This document shows positions 1-7,408 of a DNA stretch of 64,000 nt, in pieces. Under the pieces are notes generated by a model. It saw only the letters and a list, made by a program, of their open reading frames with translations. It was not told where the DNA came from and did no database searches. Numbering within the stretch: the stretch's first letter is position 1; every line of letters begins with the position of its first letter. Made by a program: the position numbers and the translations under genes. The DNA is from Aliterella atlantica CENA595 (lineage in GTDB: Bacteria > Cyanobacteriota > Cyanobacteriia > Cyanobacteriales > Chroococcidiopsidaceae). The stretch lies in NCBI RefSeq assembly GCF_000952155.1, contig NZ_JYON01000001.1, forward strand, positions 372,001 to 436,000, given 5' to 3'.

Positions 1-1
1 C

Positions 2-373
2 CAACAAACAGCTACCCAAAAAGCCAAGCAACTAATTTCCCAAACAAGACAACAAGTAGCAGATGCGCAAACTCAGCAGCAAATCTTAGAATTTATAGAG
101 ACGATAGTAATATACAAGTTTCCGCATCTTAGCCGTCAGGAGGTAGAAGCAATGTTGGGTCTAGACTTAATTAGAAATACCAGAGTTTATCAAGAAGCTT
201 TTGCAGAAGGCGAGCAACAAGGTAGATTAGCTGGCGAGCAACAAGGCGGATTTGTAGCTAAATTAGCAGCAGTACCGCGATTATTAGAGTTGGGTTTGAG
301 TGTAGAGCAAGTAGCACAAGCTTTAGAATTGGACGTGGAAACTGTCAAACAGGCAGTACCAAAACAGCCATAG
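2..373 (+). CDS. C-terminal part of a Rpn/DUF2887-like nuclease-family protein (5' end outside window)
   Basis: The open frame enters from the left edge and runs to TAG at 371-373, so only the last 123 residues are visible. The piece reads QQILEFIETIVIYKFPHLSR, then EVEAMLGLDLIRNTRVYQEA, then a Gln/Glu/Gly-rich segment (EGEQQGRLAGEQQGG) and a short helical tail. This is the typical C-terminus of the Rpn/transposase-like PD-(D/E)XK family (DUF2887 branch) that is expanded in cyanobacteria. The catalytic part lies upstream and cannot be checked. An ATG at 152 exists, but coding clearly continues 5' of it. Role inferred only: DNA nuclease of mobile or recombination-promoting type. Confidence 0.7.
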   Translation, partial: QQTATQKAKQLISQTRQQVADAQTQQQILEFIETIVIYKFPHLSRQEVEAMLGLDLIRNTRVYQEAFAEGEQQGRLAGEQQGGFVAKLAAVPRLLELGLSVEQVAQALELDVETVKQAVPKQP

Positions 374-489
374 AATTAGTTGATAAGCACTAGATCGCTA
401 AATTCATCCTAAAAAAGCTTGCATTGAACAATTTTGGAGTGTTAACGTCTATGGCTAGCTATATTGAAAAGTCAAATAGACTTTAGACT

Positions 490-2511
490 ATGAAGCGATC
501 GCTCGTTAGCCTTACTCTAATTTCAACTTTATTTACTCCTGTCGCCTTTGCTGCACCACCTAGAACCCCAGACCAAACTGTAGAGTGTGAAATATTAGTC
601 GCTGGTGGCGGACTTGCTGGCGTTGCTAGTGCATACGAAGGTTTACTCGCTGGTAAAACAGTTTGCTTAACTGAAATCACCGACTGGGTAGGCGGTCAAA
701 TTTCCGCTCAAGGAACTTCTGCTCTTGACGAACGACCGACGCAAAGAGCCAAGCTATTATATCCGCGCGGTTATATAGAATTACGCCAACGTATAGAGCG
801 CAAGTATGGAGAGCTAAATCCTGGGGATTGTTGGGTGAGCGATTCGTGTTTCCTTCCCCATGACGGCGACGAAATTTTGCTTTCCTTGTTAAAAGATGCA
901 GCCAAAAAAGGCAAGGGGAAGTTTAAATTCTTTCCTGCTACTGTAATTAAAGAATTAAATACCGCCCAATCGGGGAAAATAATCGATAGTGCGATCGCAA
1001 TTACTCACAAACCCGCCAAAGGCGCACCCCCACTCAATACCGAACCGCTATCAAAAACTATTACTGAAGCATATACTTACGCAAATTCCTCGCGGTTCGA
1101 CAAAACTATTGTGCGTTTTGTCCCTGCAAAACCGAAAAAAAATAGTGCTTTAGCAAAAAGCAATGCTCCTAATTGGTACGTTGTCGATGCTACGGAAACA
1201 GGCGAGTTAGTTGCTCTTGCTGATGTCCCCTACCGACTCGGTATCGATGCGCGTTCTTACCTTGAACCATCATCATCTAGCGCTACAAGCGACCCTTACT
1301 GTACCCAAGGCTTTACCTACACTTTTGCAATGGAGGAGACTGAGGAACCGCAACCCCAGAAAATGCCGCCTTTTTATATGCAATACTCCGGCTACTACAG
1401 TTACGAGTTGCAGCGGCTAGCAAGTTTTCCTTTAGTTTTTACCTATCGCCGTATCTGGAGTCCCGATGAAGGTGAAACAATCAGTTTTGGCGGCGTTAAC
1501 TTTTCTGCTCCCGTACCGAAAGATATTTCCATGCAAAACTGGACGTGGGGAAATGACTACCGTCCAGGTACTAGCGCCGATAATTTAGTCTATACTCGCA
1601 ACCAACTACAAGCAACCAAACAACTGCAACCTGGTCAATGGATGGGTGGATTGCGCCAAGAAAGTTTGCGTAAGGCTGAAGAAATTTCTCAAGGCTATTA
1701 TTACTGGCTGGTCGCTGGAACTACCGATTCTCAGCTAGGAACAGGAGTCAAGGAACCTCACCCCAATCACCGCTTTTTAGCTGGCTTAGATTCGCCGATG
1801 GGAACGGTTCACGGCTTATCTAAGTATCCATATATGCGCGAAGGACGACGAATAATTGGTAGACCGAGTTGGGGTCAACCTCAAGGCTTTACTGTCTGGG
1901 AAATTGATATTTCTCGCCGCGATTACAATGACGACTATTACAAACAAACTTTATCGCCAGATACTTATCGGCGGCTGAAAGCAGCGCTAGCAGGTTTAGA
2001 AACAACAGCAGTAATTAGCGGTGCTGAACCAGCTACTAAAGCGATGCGGCGAACTCGTTCGACAATTTTTCCTGATTCTGTAGGTATTGCTCACTATGCA
2101 ATAGACTTTCACCCCTGCATGGTCAAAAGTCCCCCAGAAGCGCCAGGAAATATCGAGCGTCCTGGCGAACGATTAGGTGCAGGACAAGCTTATCCCTTCC
2201 AGATTCCTTTGCGGTCGATGATTCCCCAAAAAATCGATAATATGCTGGTAGCTGGGAAGAGTATTGCGACAAGTCATATAGCTGCTGCTGCTTACCGAGT
2301 ACATTCTTTTGAATGGTCATCTGGTGCTGCGGCTGGTACTACTGCTGCTTTTAGTTTAGAGCGGGCGATCGCACCATTTCAATTAGTAGACCAATTACCA
2401 CAACAAGAACCCCAACTAGAAGCTCTAAAACGCCGCCTCAAAGAAAACGGCAATCCTACAGCTTTCCCTGATACATCCATATTTAACGAAAACTGGGAAG
2501 ACTGGAAGTAA
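490..2511 (+). CDS. Exported FAD-dependent oxidoreductase (FAD_oxidored family)
   Basis: 673 residues. Residues 1-21 look like a Sec signal peptide (MKRS, a hydrophobic stretch, then AFA-A), so the mature enzyme should lie in the periplasm or lumen. A dinucleotide-binding motif GGGLAG follows at 39-44 and then the TEITDWVGGQISAQG stretch typical of the FAD_oxidored (PF12831) group. Near the C-terminus, NMLVAGKSIATSHIAAAAYR is the usual second FAD contact. Substrate unknown. Family members are often called xanthan lyase-like from old annotation, which is not evidence of that activity. A cytoplasmic relative without signal peptide lies at 58189-59919. Gene stands alone; heptamer repeats follow the stop codon. 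Confidence 0.85.
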   Translation: MKRSLVSLTLISTLFTPVAFAAPPRTPDQTVECEILVAGGGLAGVASAYEGLLAGKTVCLTEITDWVGGQISAQGTSALDERPTQRAKLLYPRGYIELRQRIERKYGELNPGDCWVSDSCFLPHDGDEILLSLLKDAAKKGKGKFKFFPATVIKELNTAQSGKIIDSAIAITHKPAKGAPPLNTEPLSKTITEAYTYANSSRFDKTIVRFVPAKPKKNSALAKSNAPNWYVVDATETGELVALADVPYRLGIDARSYLEPSSSSATSDPYCTQGFTYTFAMEETEEPQPQKMPPFYMQYSGYYSYELQRLASFPLVFTYRRIWSPDEGETISFGGVNFSAPVPKDISMQNWTWGNDYRPGTSADNLVYTRNQLQATKQLQPGQWMGGLRQESLRKAEEISQGYYYWLVAGTTDSQLGTGVKEPHPNHRFLAGLDSPMGTVHGLSKYPYMREGRRIIGRPSWGQPQGFTVWEIDISRRDYNDDYYKQTLSPDTYRRLKAALAGLETTAVISGAEPATKAMRRTRSTIFPDSVGIAHYAIDFHPCMVKSPPEAPGNIERPGERLGAGQAYPFQIPLRSMIPQKIDNMLVAGKSIATSHIAAAAYRVHSFEWSSGAAAGTTAAFSLERAIAPFQLVDQLPQQEPQLEALKRRLKENGNPTAFPDTSIFNENWEDWK

Positions 2512-2512
2512 A

Positions 2513-2545
2513 ACAGTGACCAGTGACCAGTGACCAGTAACCAGT
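2513..2545 (+). repeat. Short tandem heptamer repeat (CAGTGAC type)
   Basis: Tandem copies of a 7-mer (CAGTGAC/CAGTAAC) begin directly after the stop codon of the FAD oxidoreductase. The same heptamer, in either orientation, recurs at 30135-30170, 34442-34455 and 46620-46653. This is the short tandemly repeated repetitive (STRR) sequence type known from cyanobacterial chromosomes. No gene or function is assigned. Confidence 0.8.
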
Positions 2546-2702
2546 TAACTAATTGATACTTTAGTAATATTAGAGTTGAGAGTATGTTACTGAAAAAAAT
2601 CTCGCTCGCTGATAACTATTCTTCTGGTATGTTGGAATGTAGTTTAGTCAAGCTTGTTTAAATTTTGTTATGGCTAGATTGCATTCCACCTTTATTCGCG
2701 CT

Positions 2703-2996
2703 ATGACAACATCTCCGACAATTGCTCCTGAACGTTCTAGTCAAGTTACTCGAAAGCTCTACCCCAACTACAAAATCATCGTGTTGAACGATGACTTCAA
2801 CACCTTTGAACACGTAATTAAATGTTTGTTAACTTACATTCCTGGCATGAGCGGCGATAGAGCTTGGGAACTTACCAACCAAATCCATTTTGAAGGACAA
2901 GCGATCGTTTGGGTAGGTCCTCAAGAGCAAGCAGAACTGTATCACCAGCAATTAAAACGTGCAGGTTTAACAATGGCTCCTCTAGAGGCAGCCTAA
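2703..2996 (+). CDS. clpS: ATP-dependent Clp protease adaptor ClpS
   Basis: Adaptor that hands N-degron substrates to the ClpC/ClpP protease in the cytosol. The protein has the ClpS core: YKIIVLNDDFNTFEHVIKCL (binding-pocket NDD motif), then a helical middle and HFEGQAIVWVGPQEQAELY. I chose the ATG at 2703, giving 97 residues beginning MTTSPTIAPERS, because that is how I recall cyanobacterial homologues beginning; an in-frame ATG at 2670 would add 11 residues. Neither has a clear Shine-Dalgarno. Cyanobacteria often have two ClpS paralogues; this sequence is not the classic ClpS1 type. The DUF2103 gene follows 6 bp downstream and is a usual partner. Confidence 0.9.
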   Translation: MTTSPTIAPERSSQVTRKLYPNYKIIVLNDDFNTFEHVIKCLLTYIPGMSGDRAWELTNQIHFEGQAIVWVGPQEQAELYHQQLKRAGLTMAPLEAA

Positions 2997-3002
2997 AATA
3001 AT

Positions 3003-3293
3003 ATGCAACCCGCTCATGCTCGACTTGTTCTCAATCACTCCACTCACATTCCTGGACTGATCCGCATTTTAGAAACTTTAACTAAACATAGCGGCATTCA
3101 AACAATTACACCAGGCGTAATTGGTAGAGTTAAAGGTCATGCCCCGCGAATGCAATTAAGAATTTCTGTGCCAATTCGCGGGGGCTTTAAAGTCATCGCC
3201 AGGCAGGGTAAAACAGTCCAAGAAGTGTTTATTTTGACTATTTTAAGCCAAGAGCAGTTGACAGATGCGATCGCATCTGCCCTAAAAAAGTAA
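3003..3293 (+). CDS. DUF2103 family protein
   Basis: 96-residue small cytosolic protein, opening with LVLNHSTHIPGLIRILETL and ending in a basic Lys tail. The family (predicted metal-binding, DUF2103) is conserved in cyanobacteria. The gene starts 6 bp after clpS and is likely co-transcribed with it, which suggests a link with Clp adaptor function, but no biochemical role is known to me. Basic middle (GVIGRVKGHAPRMQLRISVP) could bind nucleic acid; that is speculation. Confidence 0.8.
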   Translation: MQPAHARLVLNHSTHIPGLIRILETLTKHSGIQTITPGVIGRVKGHAPRMQLRISVPIRGGFKVIARQGKTVQEVFILTILSQEQLTDAIASALKK

Positions 3294-3295
3294 AA

Positions 3296-3652
3296 TTATT
3301 CCTGTACTTGCTTGACTGACAATCTGTGCAAAGGCAAGCATAAAACGCAAGCGAAGGTAAGGAAGTAAGACAAAGCAGAGGTAATTTTCACGCTCATGAC
3401 CATAACTTCCCAATCTGGTAAGCCAACTTTTTGCATTCCCGCGCAAATACAGTAAACCATCCAGTAAGCAAAAGTCATTCTAAACAGGATTTGTTCGCTT
3501 TCTTCTAACTCATTTACTTGCTCTTGTTTCGTATCGATTAGTAACAATAGCCCTGTAATACAAGCAAAGAAAGAAGCGATCGTGAGAAGCTCGTGCCAAC
3601 CCAAATTTAGCATCTGCATATAGCTGTATATCCCAAGATTTTTTATTCCCAT
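3296..3652 (-). CDS. Hypothetical membrane protein
   Basis: 118 residues, convergent with the DUF2103 gene and only 2 bp from its stop. Three hydrophobic segments can be seen: residues about 22-40 (LLTIASFFACITGLLLLI), 60-73 (MTFAYWMVYCICAG) and 86-108 (VKITSALSYFLTFACVLCLP). Between the first two lies an acidic stretch (EQVNELEESEQ). I do not recognise the family. Probably a small inner or thylakoid membrane protein. Confidence 0.5.
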   Translation of the reverse strand: MGIKNLGIYSYMQMLNLGWHELLTIASFFACITGLLLLIDTKQEQVNELEESEQILFRMTFAYWMVYCICAGMQKVGLPDWEVMVMSVKITSALSYFLTFACVLCLPLHRLSVKQVQE

Positions 3653-3855
3653 CAGTCTAAAGGAATAGTGCTTGAGGATACAGAATTAGTAACAAACTGC
3701 AATAATCAATACAAAAATCAGCGATCGTTTGCAACAAAAAACCTGATGCGTACGGGCGCAATACCAATGCGCTCCTTTCTTAATTACTAATTCGCGCATT
3801 AGCCCATTAATACCCCAAAACTAAGTCAGGGCGAGATGTTTGGCTTGAAACCATA

Positions 3856-3890
3856 AATTACGAATTACGAATTACGAATTACGAATTATT
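3856..3890 (+). repeat. Short tandem heptamer repeat (AATTACG)
   Basis: About five tandem copies of the 7-mer AATTACG sit in the 3' flank of moaE and overlap its stop codon (TTA on the plus strand at 3886-3888). The same unit in the other orientation (TAATTCG) overlaps the stop codon of the YggT gene at 49143-49170, and a short version touches the M16 stop at 51699-51713. Confidence 0.8.
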
Positions 3891-4365
3891 TGGTCACTGC
3901 TTCTTCGCAAGCGCCAATACTTACCCAGGTACTAGAACCATCTTGCCAATGCTCTTTTTTCCAGATAGGAGCATTATGTTTGAGCGTATCTATAGCATAG
4001 CGACAAGCCTCAAAAGCCTCAGAACGATGCGGACACCCCACCGCTACCAAAACACTAATTTCTCCCACCTGCAAGCGCCCAACACGATGATGAATGACTA
4101 CTCGCTGCACATTACTCCATTGACGACGAATATCAACAGCAATTTGTCGAAATATCTGTATCGCCATTGGTTCGTAAGCTTGATACTCCAAAGCAACTAC
4201 TGGTTTACCTTCGGTTTGATTGCGTACCATTCCGCTCATCACTACTACCGCCCCGTTGCCTGGATCGTCGGCTAGGGCGTAAACTTCTGCTAGAGATAAA
4301 GGCGCAAAAAATATTCCAAAATTATCTTCTGTAGTTTGAATTGGCGGTATTGTAACTTCAGTCAT
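3886..4365 (-). CDS. moaE: Molybdopterin synthase catalytic subunit MoaE
   Basis: Large subunit of molybdopterin synthase; takes sulfur from MoaD thiocarboxylate to convert cyclic pyranopterin monophosphate to molybdopterin. 159 residues. Visible family marks: GAVVVMSGMVRNQTEGK (about 38-54), HHRVG at 92-96, GCPHRSEAFEACRYAIDTLK near 110-129, and KKEHWQDGSSTWV from 136, which holds the catalytic Lys pair. No moaD or other Mo-cofactor gene is adjacent in this window. Stop codon lies within an AATTACG tandem repeat. Confidence 0.93.
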   Translation of the reverse strand: MTEVTIPPIQTTEDNFGIFFAPLSLAEVYALADDPGNGAVVVMSGMVRNQTEGKPVVALEYQAYEPMAIQIFRQIAVDIRRQWSNVQRVVIHHRVGRLQVGEISVLVAVGCPHRSEAFEACRYAIDTLKHNAPIWKKEHWQDGSSTWVSIGACEEAVTK

Positions 4366-4544
4366 GATATTTGCTATTTCAACAGTGGGGATACTTTTAT
4401 TGTGTATGGATTAGCTAGAAATCCTGGCAACCAAGCAGAAATAGTAGAATGAGGTTGCTAACAGCGTCCAATTAAGCAAGCGATCGCGTCTTACTTTAAA
4501 ATTATTAATTCCTATATATTTAGCTAAGTAGTCTCAACTTTTCT

Positions 4545-5114
4545 ATGACATCTAAAGAACAAAATTCAATCGAAGCGCCATTGTGGCTGCGAGTATGGCG
4601 TTCTCAGCAAGAGAACTTTCAACTTATTGTTATTGCTTTATGTTTGGCGCTACTAATTCGCGTGTTTATTGCCGAACCGCGTTATATTCCGTCTGATTCT
4701 ATGCTACCAACATTGCACATGGGCGATCGCTTAGTAGTAGATAAACTAGCCTATCGTTTCGGTCAACCTGCAACCGGAGATATCATTGTTTTTGAAACTC
4801 CCGAACAACTACAAGGTAACTACGCCAAGGATCAAGCGTTTATCAAACGCATTATTGGTACGCCAGGAGAATTAGTTAGCGTCAGCAAGGGCAAAGTATA
4901 TCTCAACAACCAACCGCTCAAAGAAGACTATATCGCCGAACCACCAGAATATAGATTATTGCCACAGCAAGTCCCCGAACACGAATTTTTTGTCATGGGC
5001 GATAACCGCAACGACAGTAACGATTCTCATGTGTGGGGCTTCTTACCAGAAAATAACATTATCGGTCGCGCCCGCTTTCGCTTTTGGCCCCTCAATCGCA
5101 TTGGTTTTGTTTAG
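4545..5114 (+). CDS. lepB: Signal peptidase I
   Basis: Cleaves signal peptides of exported proteins at the plasma or thylakoid membrane. 189 residues with one N-terminal membrane segment (about 26-43), then the catalytic serine motif PSDSMLPTL (Ser52) and the catalytic lysine in FIKRIIGTPGE (Lys101). Box E GDNRNDSNDSHVWGFLP follows near 153-169. Length fits the short cyanobacterial/Gram-positive type. The gene ends 1 bp from the convergent HhH gene. Confidence 0.94.
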   Translation: MTSKEQNSIEAPLWLRVWRSQQENFQLIVIALCLALLIRVFIAEPRYIPSDSMLPTLHMGDRLVVDKLAYRFGQPATGDIIVFETPEQLQGNYAKDQAFIKRIIGTPGELVSVSKGKVYLNNQPLKEDYIAEPPEYRLLPQQVPEHEFFVMGDNRNDSNDSHVWGFLPENNIIGRARFRFWPLNRIGFV

Positions 5115-5115
5115 A

Positions 5116-5628
5116 TTAAAAACGCAGGTAATGCATAATCTGACTAACAATTTTCCCTGATAGCGCTAATCGCTGCTGTAAATCTACTAAATTGCGATAT
5201 TTACCTTGCAGGCGATTTTGAACGATAGTATGAGCTAAAGGTAGCTCCACTCCAGGAATCTCCATTAGTTGCTCAATTGTCGCTGTATTGGGGTTAATTG
5301 GAGCAATTGTCGTACTTTCGTCGTAATAGCAAAACTTAATTACTGGTACTAGCGGTTGTAAGTGTTGCACAGAGACACCTAAAGCTGCTGCTATATCTTC
5401 TATGCTGTAATACTGTACTCCTGCTTGACTAAGTTGCACCAGACTCCGCGCTTGGTGAATTGATAATCCTGGAAGCCGCAGCCAGTCATCTACACTAGCT
5501 TTATTGACATCTATTTGAATGCCCAATGCGGCGGCGGCGTTAATTTCTTGTTGCGATCGCAAGCGGTAATATGGATCGTTGAGAATCTTACTTTGAATAG
5601 ATTGCGGCACTGGTAGCCAATTATTCAT
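5116..5628 (-). CDS. Helix-hairpin-helix protein (ComEA-like)
   Basis: 170 residues without signal peptide. Two HhH-type units are visible: VNKASVDDWLRLPGLSIHQA (about 41-60) and INPNTATIEQLMEIPGVELP (about 111-130), each with the xNxA-x-x-xL-x-x-xPG pattern of ComEA/UvrC-type DNA-binding hairpins. It probably binds DNA in the cytosol. It shares strand with the TM2 gene 3 bp upstream, so the two are likely one transcript. The absence of an export signal argues against a classic periplasmic ComEA uptake role. Confidence 0.75.
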   Translation of the reverse strand: MNNWLPVPQSIQSKILNDPYYRLRSQQEINAAAALGIQIDVNKASVDDWLRLPGLSIHQARSLVQLSQAGVQYYSIEDIAAALGVSVQHLQPLVPVIKFCYYDESTTIAPINPNTATIEQLMEIPGVELPLAHTIVQNRLQGKYRNLVDLQQRLALSGKIVSQIMHYLRF

Positions 5629-5631
5629 ATA

Positions 5632-6018
5632 TCAGGAAATTCGCTCTAGCATTTGGCGGCGCTTTTGTTCAAATTCGTACTCAGAGATTAAACCATCTTC
5701 GCGCAAGCAATCTAGCTGACGTAAGGCTTCAGCCATTGCTGAGACGTTATTTTTGGCGGCTATTGCAGGCGAGTATTTTTGCTGCGGCAATTCTTCACCA
5801 TTAAAATTGCTGTCAAATTCACATTCGTCTTGTAGTAAATACCATACACCTTCTATTGCACTAGCAGCATGAGGTATTGGTGTCCATGACAACAGCAGGT
5901 AAACTAACCCCCATATAGGTTGTCCGAGATAAAACTTGTGCAATCCAGCAATAGGGATTAATGTTCCTGTTAAAGCTAATACAGCGGCTATTTTCCGGCT
6001 TTTTGGTTTATCCAACAT
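5632..6018 (-). CDS. TM2 domain protein with C-terminal SHOCT-like domain
   Basis: 128 residues. N-terminal half carries a TM2 domain: basic start (MLDKPKSRK), a hydrophobic segment, GLHKFYLGQPIWGLVYLLLS and a second segment. The C-terminal 35 residues (LRQLDCLREDGLISEYEFEQ) resemble the short SHOCT oligomerisation domain. TM2 plus SHOCT is a common combination in bacterial membrane proteins of unknown role. Start ATG at 6018. Likely first gene of a two-gene transcript with the HhH protein. Confidence 0.75.
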   Translation of the reverse strand: MLDKPKSRKIAAVLALTGTLIPIAGLHKFYLGQPIWGLVYLLLSWTPIPHAASAIEGVWYLLQDECEFDSNFNGEELPQQKYSPAIAAKNNVSAMAEALRQLDCLREDGLISEYEFEQKRRQMLERIS

Positions 6019-6094
6019 TTTCAGGGCAACTCCAGGCTGCTGACCCGACTAAAATAATTGTCTTTTAATATATCGCAGAAGGCAGAAAGCAAAA

Positions 6095-6123
6095 GTAGGG
6101 TGCGTTTTCAAAACGCACCCTAC
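6095..6123. repeat. 29-bp perfect palindrome, copy 1 of 2
   Basis: Arms GTAGGGTGCGTTTT and its exact complement flank one central C. An identical 29-bp copy lies at 34558-34586. In RNA it would make a 14-bp hairpin. It has no T-run after it in either direction, so a terminator role is not evident; it looks like a dispersed miniature palindromic repeat. Confidence 0.85.
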
Positions 6124-6277
6124 CAATCAACTTATTGGCTAGCATAAAAATGGCATATAGTCAAGTGATGAAATCTCACTGACGGAGGAATTAAAGCTAA
6201 ACCTAAAGTCTAGACTAGAATGATACCAGAAGGCATACAAGCTACTGGGCGATCGCACTCAGTTATAAATAAGCGCT

Positions 6278-6601
6278 ATGGGATTTTTTGACTCTGAGAT
6301 AGTTCAGCAAGAAGCTAAACAGTTGTTTGAAGAATATCAAGCTCTAGTTAAGCTAGGAAGTAATTACGGCAAATTTGACCGCGATGGCAAAAAGCTATTC
6401 ATCGAGCAGATGGAAGCAATGATGGATCGCTATCGTATTTTTATGAAGCGCTTTGAGTTATCAGAAGACTTTATGGCGCAAATGACTGTAGAACAGCTAA
6501 AGACGCAGCTAAACCAGTTTGGCGTTACACCTCAGCAAATGTTCGACCAAATGAATTTTACCTTAGAGCGGATGAAAGCTGAGTTGGAGAAACAAACGTA
6601 A
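6278..6601 (+). CDS. DUF1825 family protein
   Basis: 107 residues, strongly helical and cytosolic. It opens MGFFDSEIVQQEAKQLFEEY and continues through YGKFDRDGKKLFIEQMEAMM, the signature of DUF1825, a family nearly confined to cyanobacteria and plastid lineages. No function is known. The gene stands alone. Start ATG at 6278 is clear because the conserved N-terminus begins there. Confidence 0.85.
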   Translation: MGFFDSEIVQQEAKQLFEEYQALVKLGSNYGKFDRDGKKLFIEQMEAMMDRYRIFMKRFELSEDFMAQMTVEQLKTQLNQFGVTPQQMFDQMNFTLERMKAELEKQT

Positions 6602-6672
6602 AATAGTTTGGAGGTGCTTCAAAACCCTTGTTACACTGTGACATTCTAAGCGATCGCTAATACCTCAATTCC

Positions 6673-7255
6673 TTAGGGAGCGTGAGTACGAATACTCCCA
6701 TCAGGCATAATAGTTTCATGGAAGATAGTTCCATCCCAGTAGGCTAAATCAATGCCATCGGCTCCAGTCAAGTCCGCATAGCTAAGATCCGCTCCAGAGA
6801 AATCAGTTTCTTCGATAAAAGCTCCTCTAAAAGTAGCTCCTTCCAACTTAGCTTCGATGAACTTGGTTTTATTCAAACTAGCCCCATTGAAGTTAGCATT
6901 GCTCAAATCGGCTCCTTTGAACCAGACATGAGCCAGTTCAGCACTTAGCTTCGATGAACTTGGTTTTATTCAAACTAGCCCCATTGAAGTTAGCATTGCT
7001 CAAATCGGCTCCTTTGAACCAGACATGAGCCAGTTCAGCACCTCTGAAATTGGCACATCTGAGACTAGAACCTCCCAAATTCAATCCTTCTCTCAATTCA
7101 GCACCAGCAAGATAGATACTATCGAGTTGAAATTTGACAGGAGAATGAATATCTTGATTCCAATCGTAAGGGGCATCAATGATAATTCCAGTATTGTAAC
7201 TCCCTCCAGTTTTGTACCCGCTAATCAAGTCTTCGATAGAGATTCTCATAGCCAT
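6673..7255 (-). pseudogene. Pentapeptide-repeat gene broken by a 97-bp tandem duplication
   Basis: On the minus strand the 5' part (7255 to 6938) encodes 105 residues ending FIEAKC-stop, and the 3' part (6906 to 6673) encodes 77 residues. Both share SNANFNGASLNKTKFIEAK because the DNA is duplicated. Removing one 97-bp copy leaves 486 bp, that is one uninterrupted 161-residue frame with pentapeptide repeats of A(D/N)LxX type (GADLSNANFNGASLNKTKF, FRGAFIEETDFSGADLSYAD). The intact protein would be a cytosolic right-handed beta-helix of unknown role. The two copies look identical, so the event is recent or an assembly error. Confidence 0.85.
6846..7039. repeat. 97-bp direct tandem duplication inside the pentapeptide gene
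   Basis: Copy 1 spans 6846-6942 and copy 2 spans 6943-7039, both starting ACTTAGCTTCGATG. I see no mismatch between them by eye. Because 97 is not a multiple of three, the duplication shifts the reading frame and splits the host gene. Confidence 0.9.
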
Positions 7256-7408
7256 AACAGAGCCTCATCAATATAAGCTGAGTTCTTGCTTTAAAATAGT
7301 CAAATCCTTGCCCACACTGACAATTAGCAATGATACCTTGTAGCAAAGCGATCGCTATGGGAACATAGTTAAGTGCGATCGCATTACGACTAGCTAAAAT
7401 CTCTATAA

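Noticed and set aside
3943-4275. 110-residue frame opposite moaE
   Set aside because: Complete overlap with a well-supported moaE; His/Tyr-rich antisense composition.
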